Shown: one piece after another, positions 1 to 8,891 of the stretch
Numbering within the stretch: position 1 is the stretch's first letter
How the letters are laid out: each line of letters begins with the position of its first letter
Origin: UBA5239 sp031548025
Lineage (GTDB): Bacteria > Verrucomicrobiota > Lentisphaeria > Victivallales > Victivallaceae
Reading direction: 5' to 3'
Length of the DNA: 64,000 bases
Assembly: GCA_031548025.1 (NCBI GenBank)
Contig: JAVBRM010000058.1
Span: forward strand, 45,707-109,706
Notes under the pieces: model-generated
What the model saw: only the letters and a program-made list of their open reading frames with translations
Told to the model about the DNA's origin: nothing
Databases searched by the model: none
Translations under genes and position numbers: made by a program

Positions 1-672
1 GCGGTAATAAAAACGGTCCTGCGGTCCGGAAATCAGGATCAGTTCGCGCAAATGCCGCTCCTCATGCAATCGCTTGATGCTTTCCGCTCCGATATAGTAA
101 TTGTCGCCGGTGACCTGGTTGTATGGAAGATTCTCCGGGACGTCGCAGGCGAAATCCCCCAGAAATATCACCGGAGTTTCCAAATGCAGACAGATTTCGA
201 TTTCCTCCAGGCTCAGCGACGGCGCGCAAATCAGCAACGCATCGGAGTGGAGAGGCCCGAGCAAGCGTTTCAATTCAATAATAAAAGCGCCAGGCTGAAC
301 CAGTTCCACCAGCCGGACAGTGAAATTATAGCCGCTCCGGCGATAAGGGGCCTGAGCGATCCGCAGGAAATTTTCCGGATAAGGGTTCAAGGTCTGCCCG
401 GTTTTGTAAGTCAGCAGCAAAGTAATGTCCCGCCCGCGTGAGGTTTGCGCCGGGCGCACAAAAGTTCCCTTGCCCTGTTCGCGCCTGATCAGGTGCTCTT
501 CTTCCAGCCGGTCGAGAGCGATTACCACAGTACGCGGGCTGACATTGTATTCCCGGGCCAATTCCCGGACGCCCTTCAGGGGCAATTCCGTGGCGGCGGC
601 ATTTTTCTTTATGGTTTTGCGAAGGGCGGAAAGTACCTGTTCGCCTTTGGTCAAGGTCTTGAAAGCGCGCAT
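1..672 (-). CDS. GntR-family transcriptional regulator with LacI-like sensor domain (3' end outside window)
   Basis: The reading frame starts at an ATG at 672 and stays open for 224 codons to the window edge, so the C-terminus is missing. Residues ~5-72 form a GntR winged helix: a basic start, VRELAREYNVSPRTVVIALDRLEEE, and the wing RREQGKGTFVRP. From ~85 on the sequence (DITLLLTYKTG..., later YNQVTGDNYYIGAESIKRL) resembles the periplasmic-binding-protein sensor of LacI-type regulators, with the NYYIGAE-type strand-helix that binds sugar. It diverges from the pseudopilin/glycosidase operon that starts at 882, so it probably controls that operon in response to a sugar. A palindrome overlaps its own -10 box (692-705), suggesting autoregulation. 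The family is clear; the ligand is not. Confidence 0.88.
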   Translation of the reverse strand, partial: MRAFKTLTKGEQVLSALRKTIKKNAAATELPLKGVRELAREYNVSPRTVVIALDRLEEEHLIRREQGKGTFVRPAQTSRGRDITLLLTYKTGQTLNPYPENFLRIAQAPYRRSGYNFTVRLVELVQPGAFIIELKRLLGPLHSDALLICAPSLSLEEIEICLHLETPVIFLGDFACDVPENLPYNQVTGDNYYIGAESIKRLHEERHLRELILISGPQDRFYYR

Positions 673-691
673 TTCAGATTTAATCTCCAAT

Positions 692-727
692 TTATATTAA
701 TATAACCCGCAGGCGGGAAAATTGCAA
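692..727 (-). promoter_or_regulatory. Promoter of the partial GntR gene with palindromic operator
   Basis: On the minus strand TTGCAA (727-722) and TATATT (704-699) are separated by 17 bp. A perfect 14-bp palindrome, TTATATTAATATAA (692-705), covers the -10 box, and a CCCGC/GCGGG inverted repeat (706-717) lies in the spacer. Operator function is inferred from position. Confidence 0.5.
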
Positions 728-820
728 GGGAAGATTGTTTTATTTTAATACAGTAGTAAACACTTAAATGTCTATATTCAAGTATATTTATTATTTTTAA
801 AAATATTTTATAAAATGTTA

Positions 821-848
821 TTGACATTTCGACGCACGGTTGTATAAT
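821..848 (+). promoter_or_regulatory. Sigma-70-type promoter of the first glycan cassette
   Basis: TTGACA (821-826) and TATAAT (843-848) are perfect consensus boxes 16 bp apart, 33 bp before the ATG at 882. The upstream DNA (760-818) is very AT-rich and contains small AT palindromes (792-805), which could be an UP element or an operator. Confidence 0.8.
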
Positions 849-881
849 GATTAACAGAACTTATTTTAAAAGGTATATTTT

Positions 882-1637
882 ATGGAAAAGTTCCGGAAAA
901 GAAAAAATTTCACACTTATTGAATTGCTGGTAGTTATAGCGATTATTGCAATTCTTGCTGCCATGTTGCTGCCCGCGCTGAACAAAGCCCGGATCAGGTC
1001 CAGGCAAATTACCTGCCTCCATAACCTGAAAACCACCACTGTGGCGTACTTCAACTATGCCGGGGATCATGACGATTTTATCGCGCCGGGGAGTTTTACC
1101 GATTGGAATGACATCCTGGAAAAAGTCGCCGCGTATGGAGGCGGAGTCAGTAACCCCAAGAATAATATGAACGGCCTTTTTGGCTGTCCCGATGTGGCGA
1201 TCGGGACATTCAGCTCCCGCGCGCCGACGGCGGCTCCCGGGTATTCGAACTGGCAAAGCGGCCCGGGAACCTCCAAGGTGCGCTGTTATCCCAATTTATA
1301 TTTCTATTACACCGGCAGCGCGTACGAAGAACAAACTCCGAAAATTTCACGTATAAAACCCGCCTCGCAAATGGCGATGGTCGGCGACGGGCTGTATTAT
1401 GCAGTCAGCAACAAGACCAATGGTTATCCCATGGCTTTTCGGCACGGATCGAGTTTCCAGATACCGCAATATTCCTCCACGGCCCCTACTTCGCTTAACC
1501 AGATTAAGGATAATTGGTATTCGGTGAACGGAGTCGCCAACCTGGCTATGGTCGATGGCCATGCCGAGGGCATGAAGGTATATGACTGGGAACGGCGGCT
1601 GAATGAAAAAACGTTATTCTATACACGTCAGGATTGA
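882..1637 (+). CDS. Prepilin-type N-terminal cleavage/methylation domain protein (pseudopilin)
   Basis: After a short basic leader the protein has FTLIELLVVIAIIAILAA, the class III signal and hydrophobic helix of type II secretion/type IV pseudopilins, with Glu5 kept. The residue before the Phe is Asn, not the usual Gly. The body is of the DUF1559/H-X9-DG type abundant in Lentisphaerota and Planctomycetota, ending in a MVDGHAEGM motif. It should be membrane-anchored with its globular domain outside the cytoplasm. It is the first gene after the consensus promoter at 821-848. The next ORF overlaps it by 35 bp if that gene starts at 1603, or follows it by 10 bp if it starts at 1648. The family is certain; its role with the glycosidases downstream is inferred. 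Confidence 0.9.
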   Translation: MEKFRKRKNFTLIELLVVIAIIAILAAMLLPALNKARIRSRQITCLHNLKTTTVAYFNYAGDHDDFIAPGSFTDWNDILEKVAAYGGGVSNPKNNMNGLFGCPDVAIGTFSSRAPTAAPGYSNWQSGPGTSKVRCYPNLYFYYTGSAYEEQTPKISRIKPASQMAMVGDGLYYAVSNKTNGYPMAFRHGSSFQIPQYSSTAPTSLNQIKDNWYSVNGVANLAMVDGHAEGMKVYDWERRLNEKTLFYTRQD

Positions 1638-3681
1638 GAGTTTCAACATGTGCGAATGGTGGAAACAAGGAATCTTTTTTGTGGGCGGCTGGCATCCGTT
1701 GGCGGCCAGACTGCGCCGTACCGTCAACCAGAGTGTTCTTCTGGAAAGCCAGTATGACTGGGAAACCGGCGACGAGCGGCTGAAAAACCTTGCCGCCAAC
1801 CATGTCGACCTGATAATCGCCCCTTATGACCGCGGACTTGGCCCCTCCGACGCCGTGCCGGAACAGGAAAGAATCAGGGAATTCGCGGTTCGCTGCCGCC
1901 GGCACGGCATTAAACTGGGAGTGTATCTGGCCAACAGTATTTACTTCGAATCCATGCTCAAAGATTATCCGGATTGCGCCGACTGGGCCATTCATAATTC
2001 CGGCGGTCAATTTGCCAATTACGGGGGCGAACAGACTTTTCGCTGGATTGCCTGCTTCAACAGCCCGCCGTGGCGGCAGCGCATGAAAGGTATTATTCAC
2101 CGGGCCATTACGGAAGTTGAGGCGGATTTGCTGCATTTTGACAACCTGGCGGTCTGGCCGGAGCCGGATTCGTGCCATTGCCATTGGTGTCAGGAAAAAT
2201 TCCGGGCATATTTATCCCGGAAATACCCCGATGCCGCGACTCAGAAGGCCCGCTTCGGCATTACCGGGTTCGATACTTTCAGCATTCCGGTTTTCTACAA
2301 CAATTTCCAGCCGGCATGGAGTTTCGAGCGCTTCGCCAATCCGCTGATTCAGGACTTTATCGACTTCCGCTGCCAAACCGTCACCGACTATATCAACGAG
2401 CTGGGCGGTTACGCCCGCAGCCTGAAAAGAGACATCGTCATCGACGCCAACGGCCAGTCCGTTTCCGGGGTCAACAAAGCGTTTCTCTATGGCTGCGACC
2501 CGGAGCGGCAGCTTGCCGAAGTCGAGATCGCATGCGACGAAAATCCGGATTTCCGGCCGGACCCGGCCGTGGATGCAATCAAGCCGGAAATACTGTCGTT
2601 TCGCGGCATGAAGCAATCCCGCCAGTTCGGCAAAGGCGTTTTCGCGCAGTTTCGAAACGCCTCGAGCCTGGCGTTCAATCTGGCATTTGGCGGTTCGCCG
2701 GGGATTTATATGGGTTGGGGCTATGCCGAAAATAATATCAATGAATTGATTCCTCTGCCCGGCGAAATTCAGGACTTGCTGGCTTTTTTCCGCAAATACC
2801 GCCATTATTTCGGCGTGGTGCAATGTACCGCGCGAGTCGCGGTCTGGCGCAGCAGCCGCTCCCTCCGTTATATTTCGTCCTGGACTCATCTTTCGTCCGC
2901 GGTGATGGAACAACTTCTGTTCAACCGGAAAATTCCGTTTACCATCGTTAGCGACAACGATATGGACAAGTTCGATTTATTGATTGTACCCGATGCGGAA
3001 TATTTATCGGACAGCGAAGAAAAACGGATCATGGAAATGGTGAAAAACGGGAAATCGGTATTGATCACCGAGTACACCGGTTCCTACAAAGACAACGGGC
3101 GCAAGCGGCATATTCCCGCGTTTCAAGAGATGTTCAAACTGCCGGAATTTACCGATGAAATTGAAAAGGAAAACGGCATCTTCGATCCGTCCCGCCAATT
3201 CAGCCCGAACCCGGCCAAGCTGAATGAGTTTCCGATTTACGTCGAATACGGTGAAGGGCGGGCGGTTTACCTGCCGGAGATCCGATACCGCCATCAACCC
3301 GGTGAATTTCAGAGCAAATACAATATTCACTATAACGGCATCGACAGTCGTTATTGGAAAGAACCGGGCAACGCGGTGGAAATCATCGAAGCACTGGAAT
3401 GGCTGTACCCGCGACTGTATCCGGTCAAGGTCACGGGAGCGCCAGCTGTTTATTTGGATACCCTGTCTCATGGGCTGGTTCTATACCGGACGGATGGGGA
3501 GCGCCCGGTCGACTTGAGGGTGAAGATACCTGTTCCGCAATGCCGGTTGTTGCTGCCGGAAAACGATGAACCGCTGATTCTGAACGGCAAAAAAAGTTCG
3601 GATTTTTATGAAATGAAGCTTCCATCCGTCCGGCGTCTGGCTTTGGTGATTTATGAATCAAATGAGAAGGAGCTTTTCTGA
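1603..3681 (+). CDS. GH42/beta-galactosidase-like TIM-barrel protein
   Basis: This 692-residue protein has no signal peptide. Residues ~50-380 look like a glycosidase TIM barrel: HFDNLAVWPEPDSCHCHWC (~178-196) ends a strand with acidic residues and a CxCxxC cluster. Residues ~410-500 (VAVWRSSRSL..., DLLIVPDAEYLSD, NGKSVLITEYTG) match the glutamine-amidotransferase-like trimerisation domain of GH42-type beta-galactosidases. Two starts are possible. The ATG at 1603 overlaps the pseudopilin. The ATG at 1648 lies 10 bp after the pseudopilin stop and has GAGAG six bases upstream, so it may be the real one. The stop overlaps the next ATG (TGATG, 3679-3683), so translation is coupled to the DUF4838 gene. 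Exact substrate is unknown. Confidence 0.7.
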   Translation: MKKRYSIHVRIESFNMCEWWKQGIFFVGGWHPLAARLRRTVNQSVLLESQYDWETGDERLKNLAANHVDLIIAPYDRGLGPSDAVPEQERIREFAVRCRRHGIKLGVYLANSIYFESMLKDYPDCADWAIHNSGGQFANYGGEQTFRWIACFNSPPWRQRMKGIIHRAITEVEADLLHFDNLAVWPEPDSCHCHWCQEKFRAYLSRKYPDAATQKARFGITGFDTFSIPVFYNNFQPAWSFERFANPLIQDFIDFRCQTVTDYINELGGYARSLKRDIVIDANGQSVSGVNKAFLYGCDPERQLAEVEIACDENPDFRPDPAVDAIKPEILSFRGMKQSRQFGKGVFAQFRNASSLAFNLAFGGSPGIYMGWGYAENNINELIPLPGEIQDLLAFFRKYRHYFGVVQCTARVAVWRSSRSLRYISSWTHLSSAVMEQLLFNRKIPFTIVSDNDMDKFDLLIVPDAEYLSDSEEKRIMEMVKNGKSVLITEYTGSYKDNGRKRHIPAFQEMFKLPEFTDEIEKENGIFDPSRQFSPNPAKLNEFPIYVEYGEGRAVYLPEIRYRHQPGEFQSKYNIHYNGIDSRYWKEPGNAVEIIEALEWLYPRLYPVKVTGAPAVYLDTLSHGLVLYRTDGERPVDLRVKIPVPQCRLLLPENDEPLILNGKKSSDFYEMKLPSVRRLALVIYESNEKELF

Positions 3682-5987
3682 TGAACAAACTGATGCTGCT
3701 GATATTCGCGTTGCCGTTTTTTCTGATTGCCGGGGTCAAAATCGAGCAGGTGGTCATTCCGGATGCTGCCGATCCGTATGAAAAACTGGCTGCCGCCGAA
3801 TTCGCGGAATATTACCGGAAAATGACCGGAATCGAGGTCAAAATCTCCAACCAGAATATTCCCGCCGCCGGAGTTCTGTACCTGGGACGGGCGGTTCCCC
3901 CGCAAAGTGTATTTGCGTTGAAAGAACTCGACGATACCGGACGGTACGGCGGCTACCGGATTCGAGGAAAGAACGGCAACTTCTACATTACCGGCAACAA
4001 TTGCCTGGCCACCCCCATCGGGGTATACCGTTTCCTGGAGCAACTCGGAGCGCGTTTTTATGCTTCGGATTGTGAAATCGTCCCAGGCGGCGGCAACGGC
4101 GAATTCGCCGAAAACCTGGATATTCTCGACGTGCCGGGGTATCATGTCCGCTCGGTGAATTACTGGCTCAAGCAGGGGGCTTCGATTTTCAGTACGCGAG
4201 CTCAGCGCTGGCGCATGGGCAACAATGCATTTCATACCGAAACCATGCTTTGCGACCCGAGGGCGTACGCGGAGAAGCACCCCGAATACTACGCCATGGA
4301 CCGCTTCGGCAAGCGCATGCCCGAATATGTCTCCAGCGGCGAGGTTTATCCGGGTTCCAAGCGGATGGAAAAATTGAAAACTTATCAGGACCTTTACCGG
4401 CACGATGTGCATTTGTGTTACAGCAATCGGGATGCGGGGCGGGCGGTGTATGAGAACGCTGTCATGTGGGTCAAGGGAATGCCTTATGCCTGGGGTTTTA
4501 TCCTGTCGCCAATGGATGGAGACGGATTTTGCGCCTGTCCCGAATGCCTGAAACTCGATACCGAAAAGCGCTCGTATACCGACCGGGTGATTTATTTTTT
4601 CAACCCGGTCATCAACGCCTTGAAAGCGAAGTTTCCGGAAACCGATTTTATCACTCTGGTGTATTATATGTGCCTGAGGCCGCCGCAGCGGGAAAAGATG
4701 TCGGAAAACGCTATCGTCATGCTCTGTCCGTATACGCCGGAAGTCAAAGACCGCGGGCATTGGTTCGACCATCCGGCCAATGCCGAATTCATGCCTTTTT
4801 ACAATTACTGGATCAAACATCCGGGCGGGGTTTATATCTATGAATACACCGTCGCCTATTCCATCAGCCTCTCTTTTCTGCATGAGCAGCATGTCTACCG
4901 GATCAAGCGTTATTATCAGGACGGGGTGCGCGGATTCCACTGCGACGGGCGCAATGCGTTCATGCACAGTTTATGGGAATACATGATGAACCGCCTGCTG
5001 TGGAATCCTGAACTCGACCATACCGCGCTGGTGAAAGAGTTCATGCCGGTTTATTACGGCGCCGCCGCCCCGGAAATGCTGGACATCTACAATCAGCTCA
5101 AAAACATCACCGCCGCCCCCGAACGGATGCAGGGGCTTGCCGCTCCCGACAAAGACCTGTTGACCGCCGACGAAGCATTGCAACTGCTGCGGGTTTTTGA
5201 CCGGGCCGAAACCCGGTTGGACAAAAACGCCCTGGAATATGCCCGTGTCATGCGCGAAAAAGCGTATCTCAATAAGATTTTCCTCCAGAATTACAACCCG
5301 GTCGACGGTACAGCCAAAGACATCGGTCTGTTCAAGACCCGGCTGGGCGAGCTTTTCAATATCCGCAAAAATATCATGCCCGCGCACAAGCTGTCATTCT
5401 ACACCGGTGAAATTTACACCGAACCGCAGATGCTGGCCATGGCCGGGATCAAAACCGTCAAAGCGGAAGGCAATCCGGAAGTCGATGTCCTGATAAAAAC
5501 CCCCGAAGCGCTCGCCATCGACGCCGAAGCGGTCCGCCGGAAAAAGCCCGGCATCCTGAAAATCGACGGCGGCTGGCAGATTCCGCTGGAATGGATTCAG
5601 GGCACTGCCGGAATCATCAATTATAATTACCAGTGCGAAAGACGCCCGTGCGTCATCATCCGCAGTCGCTCCCAGCAGGAGTACCGCCGGGCCGGTATCG
5701 ATTTCCCGCTGGACGAAGCCCCGCAACCGGCGATGACTCTGCGGATGACCGGCCAGGACTCGGACAAGGAAGATATTCCGGCCATCGAGATCACGGTCAA
5801 CGGGCAGGTTATATACAAGGATAAAGTACCGTTCGGGAAGCAGGGCTGGTATCAGCACGATTTCGCGATTCCGCCCGGCGTCCTGAAAAAAGGCGGCAAT
5901 GAAATCATCATCTACAACATGAGCGAAGATACCTATCTTTTCAGCAACTGGATCGCAATCAATAAAGTGGAGATTATCAAGAAATGA
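3681..5987 (+). CDS. Secreted DUF4838 protein, alpha-glucuronidase-like (first of tandem pair)
   Basis: A signal peptide (residues 1-18, a run of Leu/Ile/Phe ending at Ala) is followed by a GH67-N-like beta/alpha domain (~20-150: GVYRFLEQLGARFYASDCEIVP) and then DUF4838. DUF4838 signatures visible are the cysteine cluster CACPEC, the GHWFDHPAN stretch, IYEY and GVRGFHCDGR. The C-terminal ~110 residues (ITVNGQVIYKDKV, PPGVLKKGGNEIIIYN) look like a beta-sandwich carbohydrate-binding domain. DUF4838 proteins are thought to be glycosidases related to alpha-glucuronidase; activity on this substrate is not shown. A strong ribosome site (AGAAGGAG, 3664-3671) lies inside the end of the previous gene. 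The stop overlaps the next start (ATGA, 5984-5987). Confidence 0.82.
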   Translation: MNKLMLLIFALPFFLIAGVKIEQVVIPDAADPYEKLAAAEFAEYYRKMTGIEVKISNQNIPAAGVLYLGRAVPPQSVFALKELDDTGRYGGYRIRGKNGNFYITGNNCLATPIGVYRFLEQLGARFYASDCEIVPGGGNGEFAENLDILDVPGYHVRSVNYWLKQGASIFSTRAQRWRMGNNAFHTETMLCDPRAYAEKHPEYYAMDRFGKRMPEYVSSGEVYPGSKRMEKLKTYQDLYRHDVHLCYSNRDAGRAVYENAVMWVKGMPYAWGFILSPMDGDGFCACPECLKLDTEKRSYTDRVIYFFNPVINALKAKFPETDFITLVYYMCLRPPQREKMSENAIVMLCPYTPEVKDRGHWFDHPANAEFMPFYNYWIKHPGGVYIYEYTVAYSISLSFLHEQHVYRIKRYYQDGVRGFHCDGRNAFMHSLWEYMMNRLLWNPELDHTALVKEFMPVYYGAAAPEMLDIYNQLKNITAAPERMQGLAAPDKDLLTADEALQLLRVFDRAETRLDKNALEYARVMREKAYLNKIFLQNYNPVDGTAKDIGLFKTRLGELFNIRKNIMPAHKLSFYTGEIYTEPQMLAMAGIKTVKAEGNPEVDVLIKTPEALAIDAEAVRRKKPGILKIDGGWQIPLEWIQGTAGIINYNYQCERRPCVIIRSRSQQEYRRAGIDFPLDEAPQPAMTLRMTGQDSDKEDIPAIEITVNGQVIYKDKVPFGKQGWYQHDFAIPPGVLKKGGNEIIIYNMSEDTYLFSNWIAINKVEIIKK

Positions 5988-8851
5988 AAAAAACACTTTT
6001 AATCGTGGTTTTGCTCGGTTGCCTGCTGCTGAATCTTTGCGGCTGGACTCCGGAGTCGATCGTTATCGCCCCGGAACCGGCCCCCAGCTCAAGTGATGCG
6101 GAGGTCAACATCTGGAAAGAAACCAAACTGGCCGCCGACAATTTCAACAAGTATTTCAAGACCATGACTTCCCGGAGTTTACCGGTTCATATCCTCGATA
6201 AAGACCGTATTCCGGAGCGCGGCGCGGTTTATTTGGGCAAGGCGGCCGAGTCCGTTTTTTCTCAGGATGAATTGAATCAAACCGGTTATTTCGGCGGATT
6301 CCGGATTCGGGAAAGCAAGGGCAATGTCTACATAGCCGGGCGCATGAGCGCCGCTCCTTATTTCGGTATGATTCGGATACTGCGGGAAAACGGTGCCGAA
6401 TTCTATGCCTGGAATTGCGAAGTCATACCCGCCGGAACCGGTCTGGAAATTCGTCCCGGCACCGATATCCTGGATGTGCCGTTTTATGAAATCCGTTCAA
6501 TCGACGCGAACGGCGACAACCTCGGCTGGACCAGCAAAATCCGGCATATGCATGACCGGAGCAAGGCTGAATACTGTTTCCACAATATGGCCATGTACCT
6601 GGACCCGGAAGTTTACGGCGAAAAACATCCGGAATATTATGCGGAAATCCGGGGGCGCCGGACTTTTCCCGCCAAACTTACCCGGCGCAATCTGGTGGAT
6701 ACCCATCTCTGCCTCTCCAACGTCCAGGCACGCGAGGAAGTCACCAAAAACGCCATTAAGTACCTCGAAAAAATGAACGACCGGGTCCTTTTTACCATCA
6801 CCTCCGGCGACGGCTCCGGTTACTGCACCTGCGCGAACTGCAAAGCGCTGGGCAATATTCAGGATCAACTGATATTTTTCCTCAATCCCGTCATCGACGC
6901 CCTGAAAGCCAAGTTCCCGGAAAAAAACGTCGGTTCGTTCGCCTACTACAAGTCGCTCGACCCTCCGGCCAAGGGCGGCAAATATACCCCGAACGCCAAA
7001 ATCTGGCTCTGCGCCTACACCCCCCATGTCCAGGACAAAGGACACTGGTTCGACCACCCCGCCAATTCTTTGTTTCTGCCTCATTACGAGTATTGGACCC
7101 GGACTTATCCGGGGCAAATTTATATTTATGAATACCCGTTCGTCTGGAATCACGCGCTTTCATTTCCGCATGAACAACTGTTCTACCGGCTTAAACGTTA
7201 TGCCCGGGACGGCGTCCGGGGTATGTGGTTTGACGGCCGCCCCTCATTCATGACGGCGCTGGCCCAGTATGTCGCGGGCGAATTGCTCTGGAACCCGGAG
7301 CAGGAGACAGAGCCGTTGATCGCCAAGTTCTGCCGGGCTTATTACGGCACTGCCAAAATGAAACTGATCTATGATCATATGGCGAAAATCGCCGCTCGGC
7401 AGGATCGCATTCAAGGCGTCGGCGGGCAGGCCGACAAGTTCATTGCCAACAGTGAAGCCCTTGAATTGCTGGTGCTTTTTGACGAAATCGAAAAAACGCC
7501 CGGTCTTACCTCTTTCCAGAAAAATAACCTCATCCAGGATAAACTCCTGGCTCTGAATTCATATCTTCGAACCAGCATTCCCGGTCAGGACGACGTCAAA
7601 ACGCGGCTGTCTGAATTCTTGAAACTGATTTTCGGACAGGAAAAACTGCGGAAAGCCTGGGCGGAACGCGCCGGACAGGCGTTTGAACACGTTACCGGAC
7701 GAAAAGTCAGTGAAGATTTTTTTGCCGATAAGCGTGTTATTGCCCTGAAAGATGATCCCGGTAATTTCATTCTCGACCCGGTAGCCAGCCGTCCATATAT
7801 TGCCGCCACCGAGACCGGGTGGGATCTGCCGCTCGGCATCTGGCAAGGCAAACATGTATTGCGACAGATCAAAGGCAAGACCGTTTATCCCGTCGGCACC
7901 GCTGCTATCGGTTTCATGTTGCCTTTCGCCCCGGGTGCGACCAGCCTTGCCCTGACCGCCATCAATGGCGGAAAATTGAGTATCCGGGTCAACGGACAGG
8001 AGATTTATCAGGGCGCGTCCCCCTTCAACTCCGATGATTTCACCGTTCATAAATTTCCGGTGAGCCCCGGTGTTTTCAAGCGCGGCAGCAATGAAATCAC
8101 AGTAACCGCCACCAATGGCGATATCCTTTGCCATGCCTTGCATCTCGATACCGGAAAACCACTCGGGCATTACCGGTACTTGACCTTCAGCGCCGATTTT
8201 CAGGATTCCACCACCGCGGATTTCGCCTTGGGCAATCCGCGTCCGATTACCGGCGAAATACAGCGCGGACGCCCGGAGCTCCGGATCGATCCGAATGAAA
8301 AAGCCCTCGACGCCGGGGTCAATAATCCGAAAGACTCCGCCGGGATTCGTTATTCCACCGATTACCAGTTCAATCATTCGCAGGGTTACCTGGAAATGGA
8401 GATCAAGCAGCCGGCCAGGCCGCCCGCCCGGCAATTGGCCCTGATTTTCAGCAACGCCGTACCGCATTACGCCGGTATGTATATGGCGATCGCCGCCAAC
8501 GGCCAAATCCAGTTCACCGCCAACGCCGACCGCCAGGACAAAGAAGCCCTCGGGTACATCGGCAGCAGCAGTTCCATGCGGATAACTTCCGGCAAGAATC
8601 TATTGCCGCTGCAGGAATACGTCAAAATCGCTTTTTCCTGGGACGACGACACTCATTTGATTCGGCTTTATATCAACGGCAATGAAGCGGCAGCCGCCAA
8701 AATCTATTGCGCCAGTACTTCGGTGCCCGGTTATTTCTGCATAGGCGGCCACTCATCCGCCAAAATTCCAGCCGCCGCATACGGCTATATCCGGAATCTG
8801 CGGATCTACAATGTTTCAGACCCCTTGGACACAAAAAAGGCGCGGTTTTGA
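5984..8851 (+). CDS. Secreted DUF4838 protein with C-terminal LamG-like domain (second of tandem pair)
   Basis: The 955-residue protein has a signal peptide (residues 1-20) and the same order as its upstream neighbour: GH67-N-like domain, DUF4838 with CTCANC and GHWFDHPAN, and a beta-sandwich (ISIRVNGQEIYQG, SPGVFKRGSNEITV). It adds ~220 residues at the C-terminus: YLEMEIKQPARP, HYAGMYMAIAANGQ, VKIAFSWDDDTHLIRLYING and YGYIRNLRIYNV, typical of a concanavalin/LamG carbohydrate-binding fold. The pair clearly arose by tandem duplication, and the second copy gained or kept a binding module. ATGA overlap couples the two. The stop codon lies in the loop of the terminator at 8839-8868. Confidence 0.82.
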   Translation: MKKTLLIVVLLGCLLLNLCGWTPESIVIAPEPAPSSSDAEVNIWKETKLAADNFNKYFKTMTSRSLPVHILDKDRIPERGAVYLGKAAESVFSQDELNQTGYFGGFRIRESKGNVYIAGRMSAAPYFGMIRILRENGAEFYAWNCEVIPAGTGLEIRPGTDILDVPFYEIRSIDANGDNLGWTSKIRHMHDRSKAEYCFHNMAMYLDPEVYGEKHPEYYAEIRGRRTFPAKLTRRNLVDTHLCLSNVQAREEVTKNAIKYLEKMNDRVLFTITSGDGSGYCTCANCKALGNIQDQLIFFLNPVIDALKAKFPEKNVGSFAYYKSLDPPAKGGKYTPNAKIWLCAYTPHVQDKGHWFDHPANSLFLPHYEYWTRTYPGQIYIYEYPFVWNHALSFPHEQLFYRLKRYARDGVRGMWFDGRPSFMTALAQYVAGELLWNPEQETEPLIAKFCRAYYGTAKMKLIYDHMAKIAARQDRIQGVGGQADKFIANSEALELLVLFDEIEKTPGLTSFQKNNLIQDKLLALNSYLRTSIPGQDDVKTRLSEFLKLIFGQEKLRKAWAERAGQAFEHVTGRKVSEDFFADKRVIALKDDPGNFILDPVASRPYIAATETGWDLPLGIWQGKHVLRQIKGKTVYPVGTAAIGFMLPFAPGATSLALTAINGGKLSIRVNGQEIYQGASPFNSDDFTVHKFPVSPGVFKRGSNEITVTATNGDILCHALHLDTGKPLGHYRYLTFSADFQDSTTADFALGNPRPITGEIQRGRPELRIDPNEKALDAGVNNPKDSAGIRYSTDYQFNHSQGYLEMEIKQPARPPARQLALIFSNAVPHYAGMYMAIAANGQIQFTANADRQDKEALGYIGSSSSMRITSGKNLLPLQEYVKIAFSWDDDTHLIRLYINGNEAAAAKIYCASTSVPGYFCIGGHSSAKIPAAAYGYIRNLRIYNVSDPLDTKKARF

Positions 8852-8868
8852 AGCCGCGCCGATTTTTT
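8833..8868. terminator. Bidirectional intrinsic terminator between the glycan operon and groEL
   Basis: GGCGCGG (8839-8845) pairs with CCGCGCC (8854-8860). Six T follow on the plus strand (8863-8868) and six A precede (8833-8838), so it can stop transcription from both convergent sides. The stop codon of the second DUF4838 gene (8849-8851) lies in its loop. Confidence 0.85.
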
Positions 8869-8891
8869 GTTTGGTAAAGAGAGGGCAGAAA

